DNA from: Croceibacterium selenioxidans
GTDB taxonomy: Bacteria > Pseudomonadota > Alphaproteobacteria > Sphingomonadales > Sphingomonadaceae
Length of the DNA stretch: 64,000 nucleotides
Assembly (NCBI RefSeq): GCF_018599195.1
Contig: NZ_JAHFVK010000001.1
Coordinates: forward strand, 1,364,001 to 1,428,000
Direction: 5' to 3'
The notes under the pieces are model-generated. The model was not told the DNA's origin and ran no database searches. It worked only from the letters and a program-made list of their open reading frames with translations. Each line of letters opens with the position of its first letter. Within the stretch, counting starts at the first letter, position 1. Below, in pieces: positions 8,776-17,406 of the stretch. The position numbers were made by a program, and so were the translations under genes.

Positions 8776-10178
8776 GTTTTGCGCAGCGTCGCCATCGTCC
8801 CACCGGACTTGGTCACGCTGACGAACCGGGCCAAACTGCACAACGCCGCGACCACTGCCAGCGCGCAGCTCACGAACAACGGCGTAGGTCCTAGCCCTGC
8901 CCCACTGGCCAACAGGATGCCGACAGTCACGGCGGCCATCGTCTGCCCCAGCAAGCGCGAGGTGGAGAGCAGACCGCCCGCCGCCGCCGCCCGTTCGCGC
9001 GGGGCCTGGCCGATCAGCAGGCGAGAATTGGGGGCGAAGAACAGGCCGAAGCCCAGCGCCGTGAAACTGAGGCGCCAACCGATGCCGAACTCGCCCGGCC
9101 TGTCGGGCATGAAGGCTACCAGCAGGAGGCCCGCGATAGCGATAGCCATACCTGTGACACCGAGCTTGGTCGGGGCGATGCGGTCACTCATCCAGCCTGC
9201 CAGGGGAGCAACGACCAGCATCGTGAGCGGAAAGGGCAGCAATAGCAGGCCGACTTCCTCCGGCGCGTAGCCCATGCCCTCCTCGAGCCGGAACGGGAGG
9301 GAAAGCATCAGCGACCCCGCCGCAATGAAGCAGGCTATCGCGCCTAGCGCCGACAGGCCGATGACGGGCTTCGCCAAGAGGTCCACCGGGACGACTGGGT
9401 TTTTGCGGGACTTCTCCCGCTGCACTAGCAGCAGCAACGAGACCGCACCTGCAATCGCCAGAGATGTGCCGATAACCGCGTTCTCGTGCGTCGCCAGCTG
9501 CATTCCGCCGATCAGCAGAAGCATGGTCCCGGCGCTCCATAGTCCGCTGAGCCACTCGGGCGGATGAGGCTTGCGCACGGGTTCGGGGAGCGCCCTTCCC
9601 AGCAGCAGCGAGACAAGCGCCAAGGGTGCCGCGGCGACGAACACCCATTGCCAGGGCGCATGCCCGACGATGAACCCGCCCAGTGTAGGCGCCAGGGCCG
9701 AAGAGGAGGCGACGATCACGCTGTTCACGCCCATCCCGCTGCCAAGCTGCCGCGCCGGGTAAATCTGCCGCAACATCGCCGCCGAAACGCTCAAGGCCAT
9801 TCCCGCCCCAATCGCCTGCAGCCCACGCAGCGCCAGCAGGACGAGGAAATCGCCGACGAAGAGGCAGAGCGCCGACGATACGAGAAAAAGCGCCTGCCCG
9901 TACTGGTAGAGCCGCCTGTGGCCCATCCGGTCGCCCAGACTGGAGAACGGCAGCAGCACCATGACGAGGACCAGTTGGTAAATGGCCACGACATTGGTCA
10001 CCGCCGCGTTGCTGACCCCAAGGTCGCGCGCGATAGTGGGGAGAGCAACGTTGGCGATCGCCCCGTCGAGCACCAGCAGTGCCGTCCCGAAGCTTATCGC
10101 CGCAATCGCCCACCAGCGCCGAGGTTTAGGGAGGCCGTCGGGCTGGTGAAGGTCGGGCTCGGTGGGCATCGCAGCCAT
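8772..10178 (-). CDS. MFS transporter, DHA2 (EmrB/QacA-like) exporter
   Basis: A 468-residue major facilitator of the drug:proton antiporter-2 type. Seen: LVLDGAIANVALPTIARDLG in the first helix (the DHA2 D-x-x-x-x-N-V-A-L-P pattern), SSLGDRMGHRRLYQYG in loop 2-3, and about 12-14 hydrophobic segments. Likely a proton-driven exporter of hydrophobic compounds; the substrate is unknown. No membrane-fusion partner or TetR-type regulator is adjacent, so it probably works alone. Confidence 0.9.
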   Translation of the reverse strand: MAAMPTEPDLHQPDGLPKPRRWWAIAAISFGTALLVLDGAIANVALPTIARDLGVSNAAVTNVVAIYQLVLVMVLLPFSSLGDRMGHRRLYQYGQALFLVSSALCLFVGDFLVLLALRGLQAIGAGMALSVSAAMLRQIYPARQLGSGMGVNSVIVASSSALAPTLGGFIVGHAPWQWVFVAAAPLALVSLLLGRALPEPVRKPHPPEWLSGLWSAGTMLLLIGGMQLATHENAVIGTSLAIAGAVSLLLLVQREKSRKNPVVPVDLLAKPVIGLSALGAIACFIAAGSLMLSLPFRLEEGMGYAPEEVGLLLLPFPLTMLVVAPLAGWMSDRIAPTKLGVTGMAIAIAGLLLVAFMPDRPGEFGIGWRLSFTALGFGLFFAPNSRLLIGQAPRERAAAAGGLLSTSRLLGQTMAAVTVGILLASGAGLGPTPLFVSCALAVVAALCSLARFVSVTKSGGTMATLRKT

Positions 10179-10251
10179 TTGACCGTATGGCCGAGCCTAT
10201 TCAACCCCTTGCCACAATCCTGACGGCGACGAAGCCGAAGCCCTACCGCTT

Positions 10252-10422
10252 CTAGGCGATCCCGATCCCATCAATCTTGGCGCGTTCCTTGGTCGACTCC
10301 TCGGTGCGCCCAAGGGCCTTGGCGATCTCCTTCAAACCCTTGCCTTTCCCGGCAAGGGTCTTGAGCTTACCGACTTCCTCTGAAGTCCAGGGCTGGCGAT
10401 GACGCTCGAATCGTTCGCTCAT
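10252..10422 (-). CDS. 56-residue SANT/Myb-like HTH protein overlapping topA
   Basis: A short gene encoding 56 residues: MSERFERHRQPWTSEE, then a helix-rich core with KGKGLKEIAKALGRTEEST, ending KIDGIGIA. The W-T/S-x-E-E start followed by a lysine-rich helix and a G-x-x-L-K-E-I-A-x-x-L-G-R-T helix resembles a single Myb/SANT-like or HTH DNA-binding unit. The ATG overlaps the topA stop as ATGA, implying translational coupling to topoisomerase I. Codon use and charge look protein-like rather than random. No function is known to me; a DNA-associated role beside topA is inference. Confidence 0.75.
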   Translation of the reverse strand: MSERFERHRQPWTSEEVGKLKTLAGKGKGLKEIAKALGRTEESTKERAKIDGIGIA

Positions 10423-12965
10423 GATTTGGCCTTTGTCGATTTCTTCGCGGGCGCTTTCTTGGCGGGTGCCTTCTTCCGCGCGCCTTTCTTTTTCGCCGGT
10501 CCCTTGGCAGCGCGAGCGTCGATCAGGGCGATGGCCTGCTCTTCGGTCACGTCCTCCGGTTTCACATCCTTGGGCAAGGTGGCGTTGGTCGTCCCGTCGG
10601 TGACATAAGGACCGTAACGGCCCGGCATGACCTTGATCTCTCCACCGCTGGTCGGGTGAGCACCGAGCGTCTTGATCGGCTCTGCCTTGGCCCCGCTGCC
10701 GCGCGCCGCGCCGCCGCGATTGGCGGCTTCGGCGAGCAAGGTCACGGCTGCATTCATGCCTGTCTCGAACACCTCACGGGTGCCGCCAAGCTTGGCGTAT
10801 TTGCCATCATGCGCGAGGTAGGGTCCATACCGGCCAATGCTCGCGGTAATCGGGTTGCCCGTCTCCGGATGCAGTCCCACCTCTCGTGGCAGGCTGAGCA
10901 GGCGCAGCGCCCAGTCGAGATCGAAGTCCGGCAAGTCCTTGGGAATGGAAGCACGCTTGGCGTCCTTGCCCTCTCCCAGCTGAATATAAGGCCCGAAGCG
11001 ACCGGATCGCCGAGTGACCGGTAGGCCGCTTTCAGGGTCGGTACCCATGACGTCGTCTTCTGCACCGTCTTCGGCAGGTTGGCCGAACTTCCTGCGGAAG
11101 CTGCATTCAGGGTAGTTCGAGCAGGCGATGAAGGCGCCAAAACGGCCCCCGCGCAAGGACAAGTGACCACCGGTTCGGCCCTCTGCCAGACACTTCGGAC
11201 AAGCGCGAGGATCGCTACCGTCCGCCTTGGGGGGAAATAAGTAGTCGGACAGGAACTCGTCGAGCACCTCGGTCACTTCCGAGGGCTTGCGCTCCATGAC
11301 CTCGTCGCTCTTGGGCTTGAAGTCGCGCCAGAACTCTTCGAGCACCGCTTTCCACTCGGCGCGGCCGCCGGAGACGTCGTCGAGCTCTTCCTCCATCTCG
11401 GCGGTGAAGTCGTAGCCGACGTAGCGCGGGAAAAAGCGTTCGAGGAACGCAGTGAGCAGGCGGCCGGAGTCCTCCGCGAAGAAGCGGTTCTTTTCGGTGC
11501 GGACATATTCGCGGTCGCGCAGCGTCTGAATGGTCGAGGCATAAGTCGACGGGCGGCCGATGCCGAGTTCCTCGAGCCGTTTGACCAGGCTCGCCTCCGA
11601 AAAGCGCGGCGGCGGCTGGGTGAAATGCTGATCGGCCTCGACGCCTAGCTTGGCCGGGGCATCGCCCTGCCGCATTACCGGCAGCAGACCTTCATCCTCA
11701 TCGTCATCGCCCTTCTGGTCGCGGCCTTCCTCGTAGACTGCGAGGAAACCCGGGAACTTCACCACCTGGCCGGTGGCGCGCAGTTCGTGGCGACCGGTCG
11801 GATCGCGCAGCGTGACCGTGGTGCGCTCAAGGCTCGCCGCGGCCATCTGGCTCGCCATCGCGCGCTTGAAGATGAGGTCGTAGAGCTTGGCCTCGTCGCC
11901 CGAACCGGCGCGATCGCGGTTGAAGTCGGTCGGACGGATCGCCTCGTGCGCTTCCTGAGCGTTCTTGGCCTTGGTCTGATAGAGACGGGGCTTCTCCGGC
12001 AGGAAGTGGCCTGAGAAGCGCTCCGTAATCGCTTTTCGAGCGGCGCTGATGGCGCTGCCGTCCATCTGCACACCGTCGGTACGCATGTAGGTGATCGCGC
12101 CCGCTTCGTAGAGGTTCTGCGCCAGGCGCATCGTATGACTGGCCGAATAGCCGAGCTTGCGCGCGGCCTCTTGCTGCAGGGTGGAAGTGGTGAACGGAGG
12201 CGCGGGGTTGCGCTTAAGCGGCTTGGTCTCGACACCCTCAACCGTAAAACGGCCCGCTTCGACGGCGGCCTTCGCCTTATCTGCGGTGCCCTTGTCGCCG
12301 ATCGAAAGGCGATCGAGCTTCAGGCCGTCGAAGGTGACAAGGCGGGCGTCGAACTCGGTGCCGTCGTGCTGCATCTTTGCAACGACCGACCAATACTCCT
12401 GCGGCACGAAAGCTTCGATCTCGCGCTCACGGTCGACGATCAGGCGCAGCGCCACCGATTGCACGCGGCCCGCGCTCTTGGCTCCGGGAAGCTTGCGCCA
12501 CAGCACCGGGCTGAGAGTGAAGCCGAACAAATAATCCAGCGCGCGCCGCGCGAGGTAAGCGTCGATAAGATCGGTATCGAGCTGACGCGGATGCGCCATC
12601 GCCTGGGTGACGGCGTCCTTGGTAATGGCATTGAAAGTGACGCGCTCGACTTCCTTGGGCAGCGCTTTGCGCTTCGCCAGCAGCTCGCGAACGTGCCAGG
12701 AAATCGCCTCGCCTTCGCGGTCAGGGTCGGTGGCCAGGATCAGACGGTCGGCCTTCTTCGCCGCGTCGGAAATCTCCTTCACTCGCGAGACCTTGTCGCG
12801 ATAGGTCTCCCAATCCATCGCGAAACCTTCTTCAGGCCGCACCGAACCGTCCTTCGGCGGCAGGTCGCGAATGTGGCCATAGGAAGCGAGGACCTTGTAG
12901 TCCTTGCCGAGGTACTTCTCGATGGTTTTCGCCTTGGCGGGGGATTCAACGATGACAAGTTGCAT
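10419..12965 (-). CDS. topA: DNA topoisomerase I
   Basis: An 848-residue type IA topoisomerase that relaxes negative supercoils. Seen: TOPRIM N-terminus MQLVIVESPAKAKTIEKYLG with DPDREGEAISWH, the active-site tyrosine in AITYMRTDGVQ, one complete C4-type zinc unit (CPKC ... CSNYPEC), several Topo_C_Rpt-like repeats (GRFGPYI, GRYGPYLAH, GRYGPYVTDG) and a Lys/Ala-rich basic tail. This fits alphaproteobacterial TopA. Upstream on the same strand are dprA and plsY; downstream the SANT-like gene overlaps its stop. Confidence 0.97.
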   Translation of the reverse strand: MQLVIVESPAKAKTIEKYLGKDYKVLASYGHIRDLPPKDGSVRPEEGFAMDWETYRDKVSRVKEISDAAKKADRLILATDPDREGEAISWHVRELLAKRKALPKEVERVTFNAITKDAVTQAMAHPRQLDTDLIDAYLARRALDYLFGFTLSPVLWRKLPGAKSAGRVQSVALRLIVDREREIEAFVPQEYWSVVAKMQHDGTEFDARLVTFDGLKLDRLSIGDKGTADKAKAAVEAGRFTVEGVETKPLKRNPAPPFTTSTLQQEAARKLGYSASHTMRLAQNLYEAGAITYMRTDGVQMDGSAISAARKAITERFSGHFLPEKPRLYQTKAKNAQEAHEAIRPTDFNRDRAGSGDEAKLYDLIFKRAMASQMAAASLERTTVTLRDPTGRHELRATGQVVKFPGFLAVYEEGRDQKGDDDEDEGLLPVMRQGDAPAKLGVEADQHFTQPPPRFSEASLVKRLEELGIGRPSTYASTIQTLRDREYVRTEKNRFFAEDSGRLLTAFLERFFPRYVGYDFTAEMEEELDDVSGGRAEWKAVLEEFWRDFKPKSDEVMERKPSEVTEVLDEFLSDYLFPPKADGSDPRACPKCLAEGRTGGHLSLRGGRFGAFIACSNYPECSFRRKFGQPAEDGAEDDVMGTDPESGLPVTRRSGRFGPYIQLGEGKDAKRASIPKDLPDFDLDWALRLLSLPREVGLHPETGNPITASIGRYGPYLAHDGKYAKLGGTREVFETGMNAAVTLLAEAANRGGAARGSGAKAEPIKTLGAHPTSGGEIKVMPGRYGPYVTDGTTNATLPKDVKPEDVTEEQAIALIDARAAKGPAKKKGARKKAPAKKAPAKKSTKAKS

Positions 12966-13037
12966 GGGTTATTGGCATTCCTTACGCGTACACGCGCGAG
13001 GGTGATGGGGCGTGACCGGGTTCGTCAAGCCGCGCGT

Positions 13038-13754
13038 TCAGGCGAAGACTTCGTCAAGCTCGCCTGCCTCGTCATGCACCAAGGAGTAGATGGCGATACC
13101 CAGGCCAGCGTAAACCCCGCTGACTGCGGCCTCGACAAAGGACGAGATGATACCCCCGACAGTTTCGCCGGCGAGCGTGAAGACCCCTGAGACGAGGACG
13201 ACAATCACGCCGAAGCCGAAAAGCAGGACGAGAGACACGAAGAAGATGGCCCAGCCATTCCCCTTGGTGGCGTGCCAGCTCGCTGACAATGACTCGAAAA
13301 CGCCGCGTCGAGCGCCAATCAGGTAGCCAGATGCGGCCGACCAGCGAACCAACAAGATGACGCCGGGTATGATCAGGAAAATGAGGCCAATGAACGCCGC
13401 GATCATCGAGACTATGGCCATGCCGAGATAGGGCCAGAAGCGGCCTTCCTCGCTCTGGAGCTGCCCCCTTGCGGCAAGGTAACGGGTGAGCAGGACGTAG
13501 GTGGCGACGATGCTCACCACCGCGGCGACTAATTCGAACAACGCGCTTGCCGGAGTGTCGTTCGCGTCCACCGAAAATCCATAGCTGATCGTACCGCTTG
13601 AGGTTTCTGTCAGACCCAACACTACACCGATCGCGGTGAGCCCACCCACCACCAGCGTGTAAACGGCCACGTCCCGCCTGGCATCGCCGATGAGCGAGAC
13701 CAGCTCCTGAAATATTCCCGAAAAAGTGGCTGCGTTCCTCATCATTCCCCCCAT
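13038..13754 (-). CDS. Multi-pass membrane protein of unknown function
   Basis: A 238-residue protein with about five to six hydrophobic segments (near 30-50, 70-90, 108-130, 165-190, 205-228). The FWPYLGMAIVSMIAAFIGLIFLIIPGVILLVRW stretch, read in parts, resembles the glycerophosphodiesterase membrane-domain/YciC-like group, where a PG turn separates two helices. A GGGGGG tract just after the first ATG could serve as SD for internal ATGs three and four codons later, so the true start may be slightly shorter. It lies between dprA and topA on the same strand. No function assigned. Confidence 0.8.
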   Translation of the reverse strand: MGGMMRNAATFSGIFQELVSLIGDARRDVAVYTLVVGGLTAIGVVLGLTETSSGTISYGFSVDANDTPASALFELVAAVVSIVATYVLLTRYLAARGQLQSEEGRFWPYLGMAIVSMIAAFIGLIFLIIPGVILLVRWSAASGYLIGARRGVFESLSASWHATKGNGWAIFFVSLVLLFGFGVIVVLVSGVFTLAGETVGGIISSFVEAAVSGVYAGLGIAIYSLVHDEAGELDEVFA

Positions 13755-13810
13755 CGATCGTTCGTGTGATCACCGCACCCCTTGCGTTAGATCAGCTAGA
13801 AAATCACATC

Positions 13811-14935
13811 TCATTCAGCCCGGCGATCCGCCAACCCAGCCAGCGAAACCCGTGCACCGGCGTGTCGGACCAATCTTCCGGCGACTTCGAGATCGAGCAG
13901 GGCCATTTGGACGGCGCCCGCACTCTCGCCACTTTGGCGCACCAGCTCGTCCACGCCAACCGGCACCGTCGTCAGCAATCCGCAAATATCAGCTGGCTCA
14001 TCGGCGAGGACCTCGTCATCGGCCGCAACGAAATGGGGCTGTGCCTCGCGAAATCTCGATCTCGGATGGCCGTCGAACCCCTGCAACAATTCAATCACGT
14101 CCTCGGGCGTCTGCACCAGGACCGCGCCGTCCCGGATCAACTGGTTACATCCATGGCTACGCGCGTCGAGAGGGCTGCCGGGAACAGCCATGACCTCGCG
14201 TCCCGCTTCGCCGGCCAGCCTCGCCGTGATCAGCGAACCGCTCTTTGGTGCGGCCTCTACAACTAGCGTGCCCAGCGAGAGCCCGGCGATGATGCGATTG
14301 CGGCTCGGGAAATGGCTGGCGCGGGGTTCGGTACCAGGGGGCTGTTCGGCCAAGAGGAGGCCCTCGTTGGCGATCCTCTCCTGCAGGCTCGAATGTTGCG
14401 GTGGGTAGGCGATGTCGATGCCGCTTGCGATCACGCCGATCGTCGCGGGCAGTGAGCCTTCGTGCGCCGCGCCGTCGATCCCTCGAGCGAGACCCGAAAC
14501 GACCGCGAAGCCCTCGCGCGCCAGAGCATAGGCGAATTCGCGCGCCAGCTTGACCGCCGCCGCCGAGGCATTGCGTGCACCGACGATCGACACGCAGGGT
14601 CTTGCGGCGAGGTGGGTGTCTCCGCGCACCGTGAGAATCGGCGGAGCGCTTTCAATTTCGCGAAGCAGTGCGGGATAACCCGGCATATCGTGAAACAGAT
14701 ACCGTGCCCCGGACGCCCGGACCGCGGCAACCTCGCGCTCGATCCGGTCACGCGGCACAGGCCGGTAATCCTTCTTTCCGCGCGCAACCAGTTGCGGCAG
14801 CCCCTCGACCGCAGCCTGGGCGTTTCCGAACCGGCGCAGCAGTTGGGCGTAGCTGACCGGCCCGATGTTAGGCGAACGCAGCAACCGGATGCGGGCAAAG
14901 GCCTCTTCCTGTCCCAGCGTGACCGGTGCATTCAT
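13811..14935 (-). CDS. dprA: DNA-processing protein DprA
   Basis: A 374-residue DprA/Smf protein, which loads RecA onto incoming single-stranded DNA in natural transformation and plays lesser roles in other recombination. Seen: N-terminal helical SAM-like region, a Rossmann-like core with SIVGARNASA, VVSGLARGIDGAAHEG, FPSRNRIIAGLS and GREVMAVPGSPLDARSHG, and a C-terminal winged-helix (DEPADICGLLTTVPVGVDELVRQSG). The start overlaps the end of plsY by 4 bases. Confidence 0.95.
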   Translation of the reverse strand: MNAPVTLGQEEAFARIRLLRSPNIGPVSYAQLLRRFGNAQAAVEGLPQLVARGKKDYRPVPRDRIEREVAAVRASGARYLFHDMPGYPALLREIESAPPILTVRGDTHLAARPCVSIVGARNASAAAVKLAREFAYALAREGFAVVSGLARGIDGAAHEGSLPATIGVIASGIDIAYPPQHSSLQERIANEGLLLAEQPPGTEPRASHFPSRNRIIAGLSLGTLVVEAAPKSGSLITARLAGEAGREVMAVPGSPLDARSHGCNQLIRDGAVLVQTPEDVIELLQGFDGHPRSRFREAQPHFVAADDEVLADEPADICGLLTTVPVGVDELVRQSGESAGAVQMALLDLEVAGRLVRHAGARVSLAGLADRRAE

Positions 14936-15513
14936 GTCTTGCGGCCGACTCTCGGTTCAGTCCCGGCACGAAGGCGAGCGATGTTCTCGCGGTGAAGCCA
15001 GGTCACGATCAAGGCGATTGCCGCAAGGACCGGCACGAACTCCATGCGCCCCAGGATCGCCGCGGCAACCGGAGCCGCCACCGCCGCGCTGATGCCGCCG
15101 AGCGAGGAAATGCGCGTGATCCCGAGCATCGCCAGCCACACCACGGCGTAAACCAAGCCCAGAATCGGGGCGAGACCCAGTGTCACCCCGAAGGTCGTCG
15201 CCACGCCCTTGCCGCCCTTGAACTTGAGCCATACGGGAAAACAGTGGCCAAGGACGGCGCCGAGTGCCGCTAGCGTGGCGACCTCAGGCAGCCAGCGCCA
15301 AGCCAGATATACAGCCGCAAAACCCTTGGCCGCATCGAGCAGCAGGACGGCCGCCGCCAAACCCTTGCTTCCGGTGCGCAGCACGTTGGTGGCGCCGATG
15401 TTGCCCGAGCCGATCTTGCGGATGTCACCCTTGCCGGCGACCAACGCCAGCAGGAGCCCGAACGGCACCGATCCGAGAAGATAACCGCCCAGCAGAGCCA
15501 GAAGCCAGTCCAT
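14932..15513 (-). CDS. plsY: Acyl-phosphate glycerol-3-phosphate acyltransferase PlsY
   Basis: A 193-residue inner-membrane acyltransferase that transfers the acyl group of acyl-phosphate to glycerol-3-phosphate, the first step of phospholipid synthesis. Seen: GYLLGSVPFGLLLA, GSGNIGATNVLR and HCFPVWLKFKGGKGVAT, the three conserved loops, plus five hydrophobic segments. An upstream extension of 38 codons reads as non-membrane text; the ATG followed by DWLLALLGG has GGGGAGG just upstream, though spaced only two bases. Heads a plsY-dprA-(membrane gene)-topA run. Confidence 0.95.
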   Translation of the reverse strand: MDWLLALLGGYLLGSVPFGLLLALVAGKGDIRKIGSGNIGATNVLRTGSKGLAAAVLLLDAAKGFAAVYLAWRWLPEVATLAALGAVLGHCFPVWLKFKGGKGVATTFGVTLGLAPILGLVYAVVWLAMLGITRISSLGGISAAVAAPVAAAILGRMEFVPVLAAIALIVTWLHRENIARLRAGTEPRVGRKT

Positions 15514-15594
15514 ATCCTCCCCGTCCATTGCTGCCGAACTAGCGCAAGCCCTTGCACTTCGACAAAGGGAATACAATCCGTTGCGGACCAGATC

Positions 15595-15627
15595 TTGGGG
15601 TACCAATCTTACGGACTTGGGTACCAA
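15595..15627 (+). promoter_or_regulatory. Paired TTGG(G)GTACCAA palindromes upstream of HTH/EF-hand gene
   Basis: Two near-palindromes, TTGGGGTACCAA (15595-15606) and TTGGGTACCAA (15617-15627), lie 22 bp apart, and a half-site TTGGGTC ends directly at the start codon of the following regulator. About two helical turns separate the copies, as expected for a cooperative operator. Binding by the downstream HTH protein is inference. Confidence 0.5.
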
Positions 15628-15653
15628 ATGACCTTAATCTAGAACCTTGGGTC

Positions 15654-16457
15654 ATGAACGTCCCCGAGATCGACGAAAAGACACGCGCCGCTCTGGGTCG
15701 CCTGACGGCCGGAGAGAAAGAGTGCCTCCATCGCCGGCTGCGCCACCAGTCCGCGAAGGAAATGGCGATCGAACTCGGTGTGTCGCCGCACGCCGTCGAG
15801 AAGCGACTGAAGATGGCTCGCGCTAAGCTTGGGCTGTCGTCGTCCCTAGAAGCGGCTCGTCTGCTGGCCGACTCTGAATGGTACCAACAAACGGCACCCC
15901 GCTCACCGGACCTCGCGCTCACCGCGGCCTCAGTCGATAAAGGCGCAATCAGACAAGCGGCGTGGGGAGTAATTGTCGTGAGCCTTCTTGCAGTAACCTT
16001 GATCGTATTGGCCACCCAGGGTCCCTCATCGGACGGGGTAACGTCCTTGGATTCGGGGAACATAGCGCCTTATCCGAACGGTCAGGCGGCCACCGCTCTG
16101 CCCACCGGCATCATGGTCCAACCGACTGCTGCTGAACTCCACATGGTGGTGGTGGCGACGTTCGGAAAGCTGGACCAGGACAAGTCAGGCTTCATCGAGC
16201 CTGCCGAAACTCCGGTCGCTGGCCGCGGCACCGTCTCGCAGAAGATTTACGCTCGCGATGAGCAAGGAAACGTCCGGGAGACTGGCCAGGTTCGAACCGT
16301 GCGCGCGGATGAGGCCCGATCCGAATACATCGCGCAGGGCGACAGGGACGGAGACGGAAAGTGGAGTTTCGCGGAGTACCGCGAGTGGATGAAATCCAAT
16401 GTGGCGCGAACGGGAATCCCGGCTGCATGGCGCGAAGATATCGAAAGCGCCTACTAA
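15654..16457 (+). CDS. LuxR-type HTH, single-pass membrane, EF-hand protein
   Basis: A 267-residue protein of three parts. Residues about 10-70 form a GerE/LuxR-type HTH (LTAGEKECLHRRLRHQSAKE, then GVSPHAVEKRLKMARAKLG). A single hydrophobic segment follows near 105-122 (AAWGVIVVSLLAVTLIVLA). The C-terminal part is predicted periplasmic and carries two Asp-rich EF-hand-like loops, DQDKSGFIEP and DRDGDGKWSFAEY. This implies a membrane-tethered transcription factor that could sense calcium or another extracytoplasmic cue. The start follows a TTGGGTC half-site. An upstream in-frame ATG reads through the palindromic sites and is rejected. Targets are not known. Confidence 0.8.
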   Translation: MNVPEIDEKTRAALGRLTAGEKECLHRRLRHQSAKEMAIELGVSPHAVEKRLKMARAKLGLSSSLEAARLLADSEWYQQTAPRSPDLALTAASVDKGAIRQAAWGVIVVSLLAVTLIVLATQGPSSDGVTSLDSGNIAPYPNGQAATALPTGIMVQPTAAELHMVVVATFGKLDQDKSGFIEPAETPVAGRGTVSQKIYARDEQGNVRETGQVRTVRADEARSEYIAQGDRDGDGKWSFAEYREWMKSNVARTGIPAAWREDIESAY

Positions 16458-16505
16458 CAGGGAACTATCGTTGACGGCGAAGCGACCTTTAGCCATCCCG
16501 CGCTG

Positions 16506-17300
16506 ATGGATCCCGCTGCCCCGATATTGCTGTTCGATTCCGGTGTGGGAGGCCTGACCGTGCTGGCCGAGCTGCGCAAGCTGCTTCCCCAGGCACCGGT
16601 CATCTATGCTGCCGACACGGCGGGACTGCCCTATGGGGAGAAGACCGAGGCAGAAATTGCCGCCCGAGTTGCGGGCCTGCTCGGCCGCCTGGGCGAGCGT
16701 TACAGGCCGCGCCTGATCACGATCGCCTGCAATACCGCCTCGACCATTGCCCTGGGTATGGTGCGCGACGTGCTGCACGTGCCGATCGTCGGTACCGTGC
16801 CGGCGATCAAGCCTGCTGCTACGCTCACTCAAACCGGCTCGATCGGCCTGCTCGGCACTGCCGCGACGATCCGCCAGGGCTATGTCGACAGGCTGGAGGC
16901 GGAGTTTGCCAATGGCAAACGACTGATCCGCCATGCCGCCCCTGAACTGGTCGAAGCGGCGGAAATCATGCTGCGCGGAGGATCGCCCGACGGGTCGGTG
17001 TTCGTGGCGGCGGCACAGGGCTTGCGGGCTCAGCCCGGCGGCGAGGAGATCGATACAGTCGTCCTCGCCTGCACCCATTTCCCGCTGGTCGAAGGCGAAC
17101 TTTCCGACGCCTTTGGACCGGGTGTCACCTTCGTCCATGGCGCCGAAGGCATCGCCAGGCGCATCGAATTCCTGACGCGAGGACAAGGCTTCGAGCGCGA
17201 AGTCCCTGATTTGGCTTTGTTCACCGGAGATGCAGCCCAATTCAGTCAGTTGACCGAGGCCCTCGGGCGATATGGACTGGAACGGACAGAATCAATCTAG
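16506..17300 (+). CDS. murI: Glutamate racemase
   Basis: A 264-residue glutamate racemase supplying D-glutamate for peptidoglycan. Seen: LLFDSGVGGLTVL at the N-terminus with the catalytic-site Asp/Ser, PYGEKT, the first catalytic cysteine in ACNTAST and the second in LACTHFPL, which sit on opposite faces of the substrate in known structures. Length is normal. It begins 48 bp after the EF-hand gene on the same strand and may be co-transcribed. It is followed by a 106-bp gap before hemA. Confidence 0.96.
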   Translation: MDPAAPILLFDSGVGGLTVLAELRKLLPQAPVIYAADTAGLPYGEKTEAEIAARVAGLLGRLGERYRPRLITIACNTASTIALGMVRDVLHVPIVGTVPAIKPAATLTQTGSIGLLGTAATIRQGYVDRLEAEFANGKRLIRHAAPELVEAAEIMLRGGSPDGSVFVAAAQGLRAQPGGEEIDTVVLACTHFPLVEGELSDAFGPGVTFVHGAEGIARRIEFLTRGQGFEREVPDLALFTGDAAQFSQLTEALGRYGLERTESI

Positions 17301-17406
17301 TTGCGAATCCCTCGCAAACTCTATGCTTTAAACCCTGCCCACCTTCGCCTAAGTCGCGCGAGACTCAATCGGCCGCTGGGATCGCGGCGCAGAACGGACA
17401 CATCCG

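Noticed and set aside
12135-13190. 351-codon plus-strand frame opposite topA
   Set aside because: It lies antisense to a clearly coding topoisomerase and has the Arg/Leu/Gly-heavy text typical of a high-GC shadow frame.
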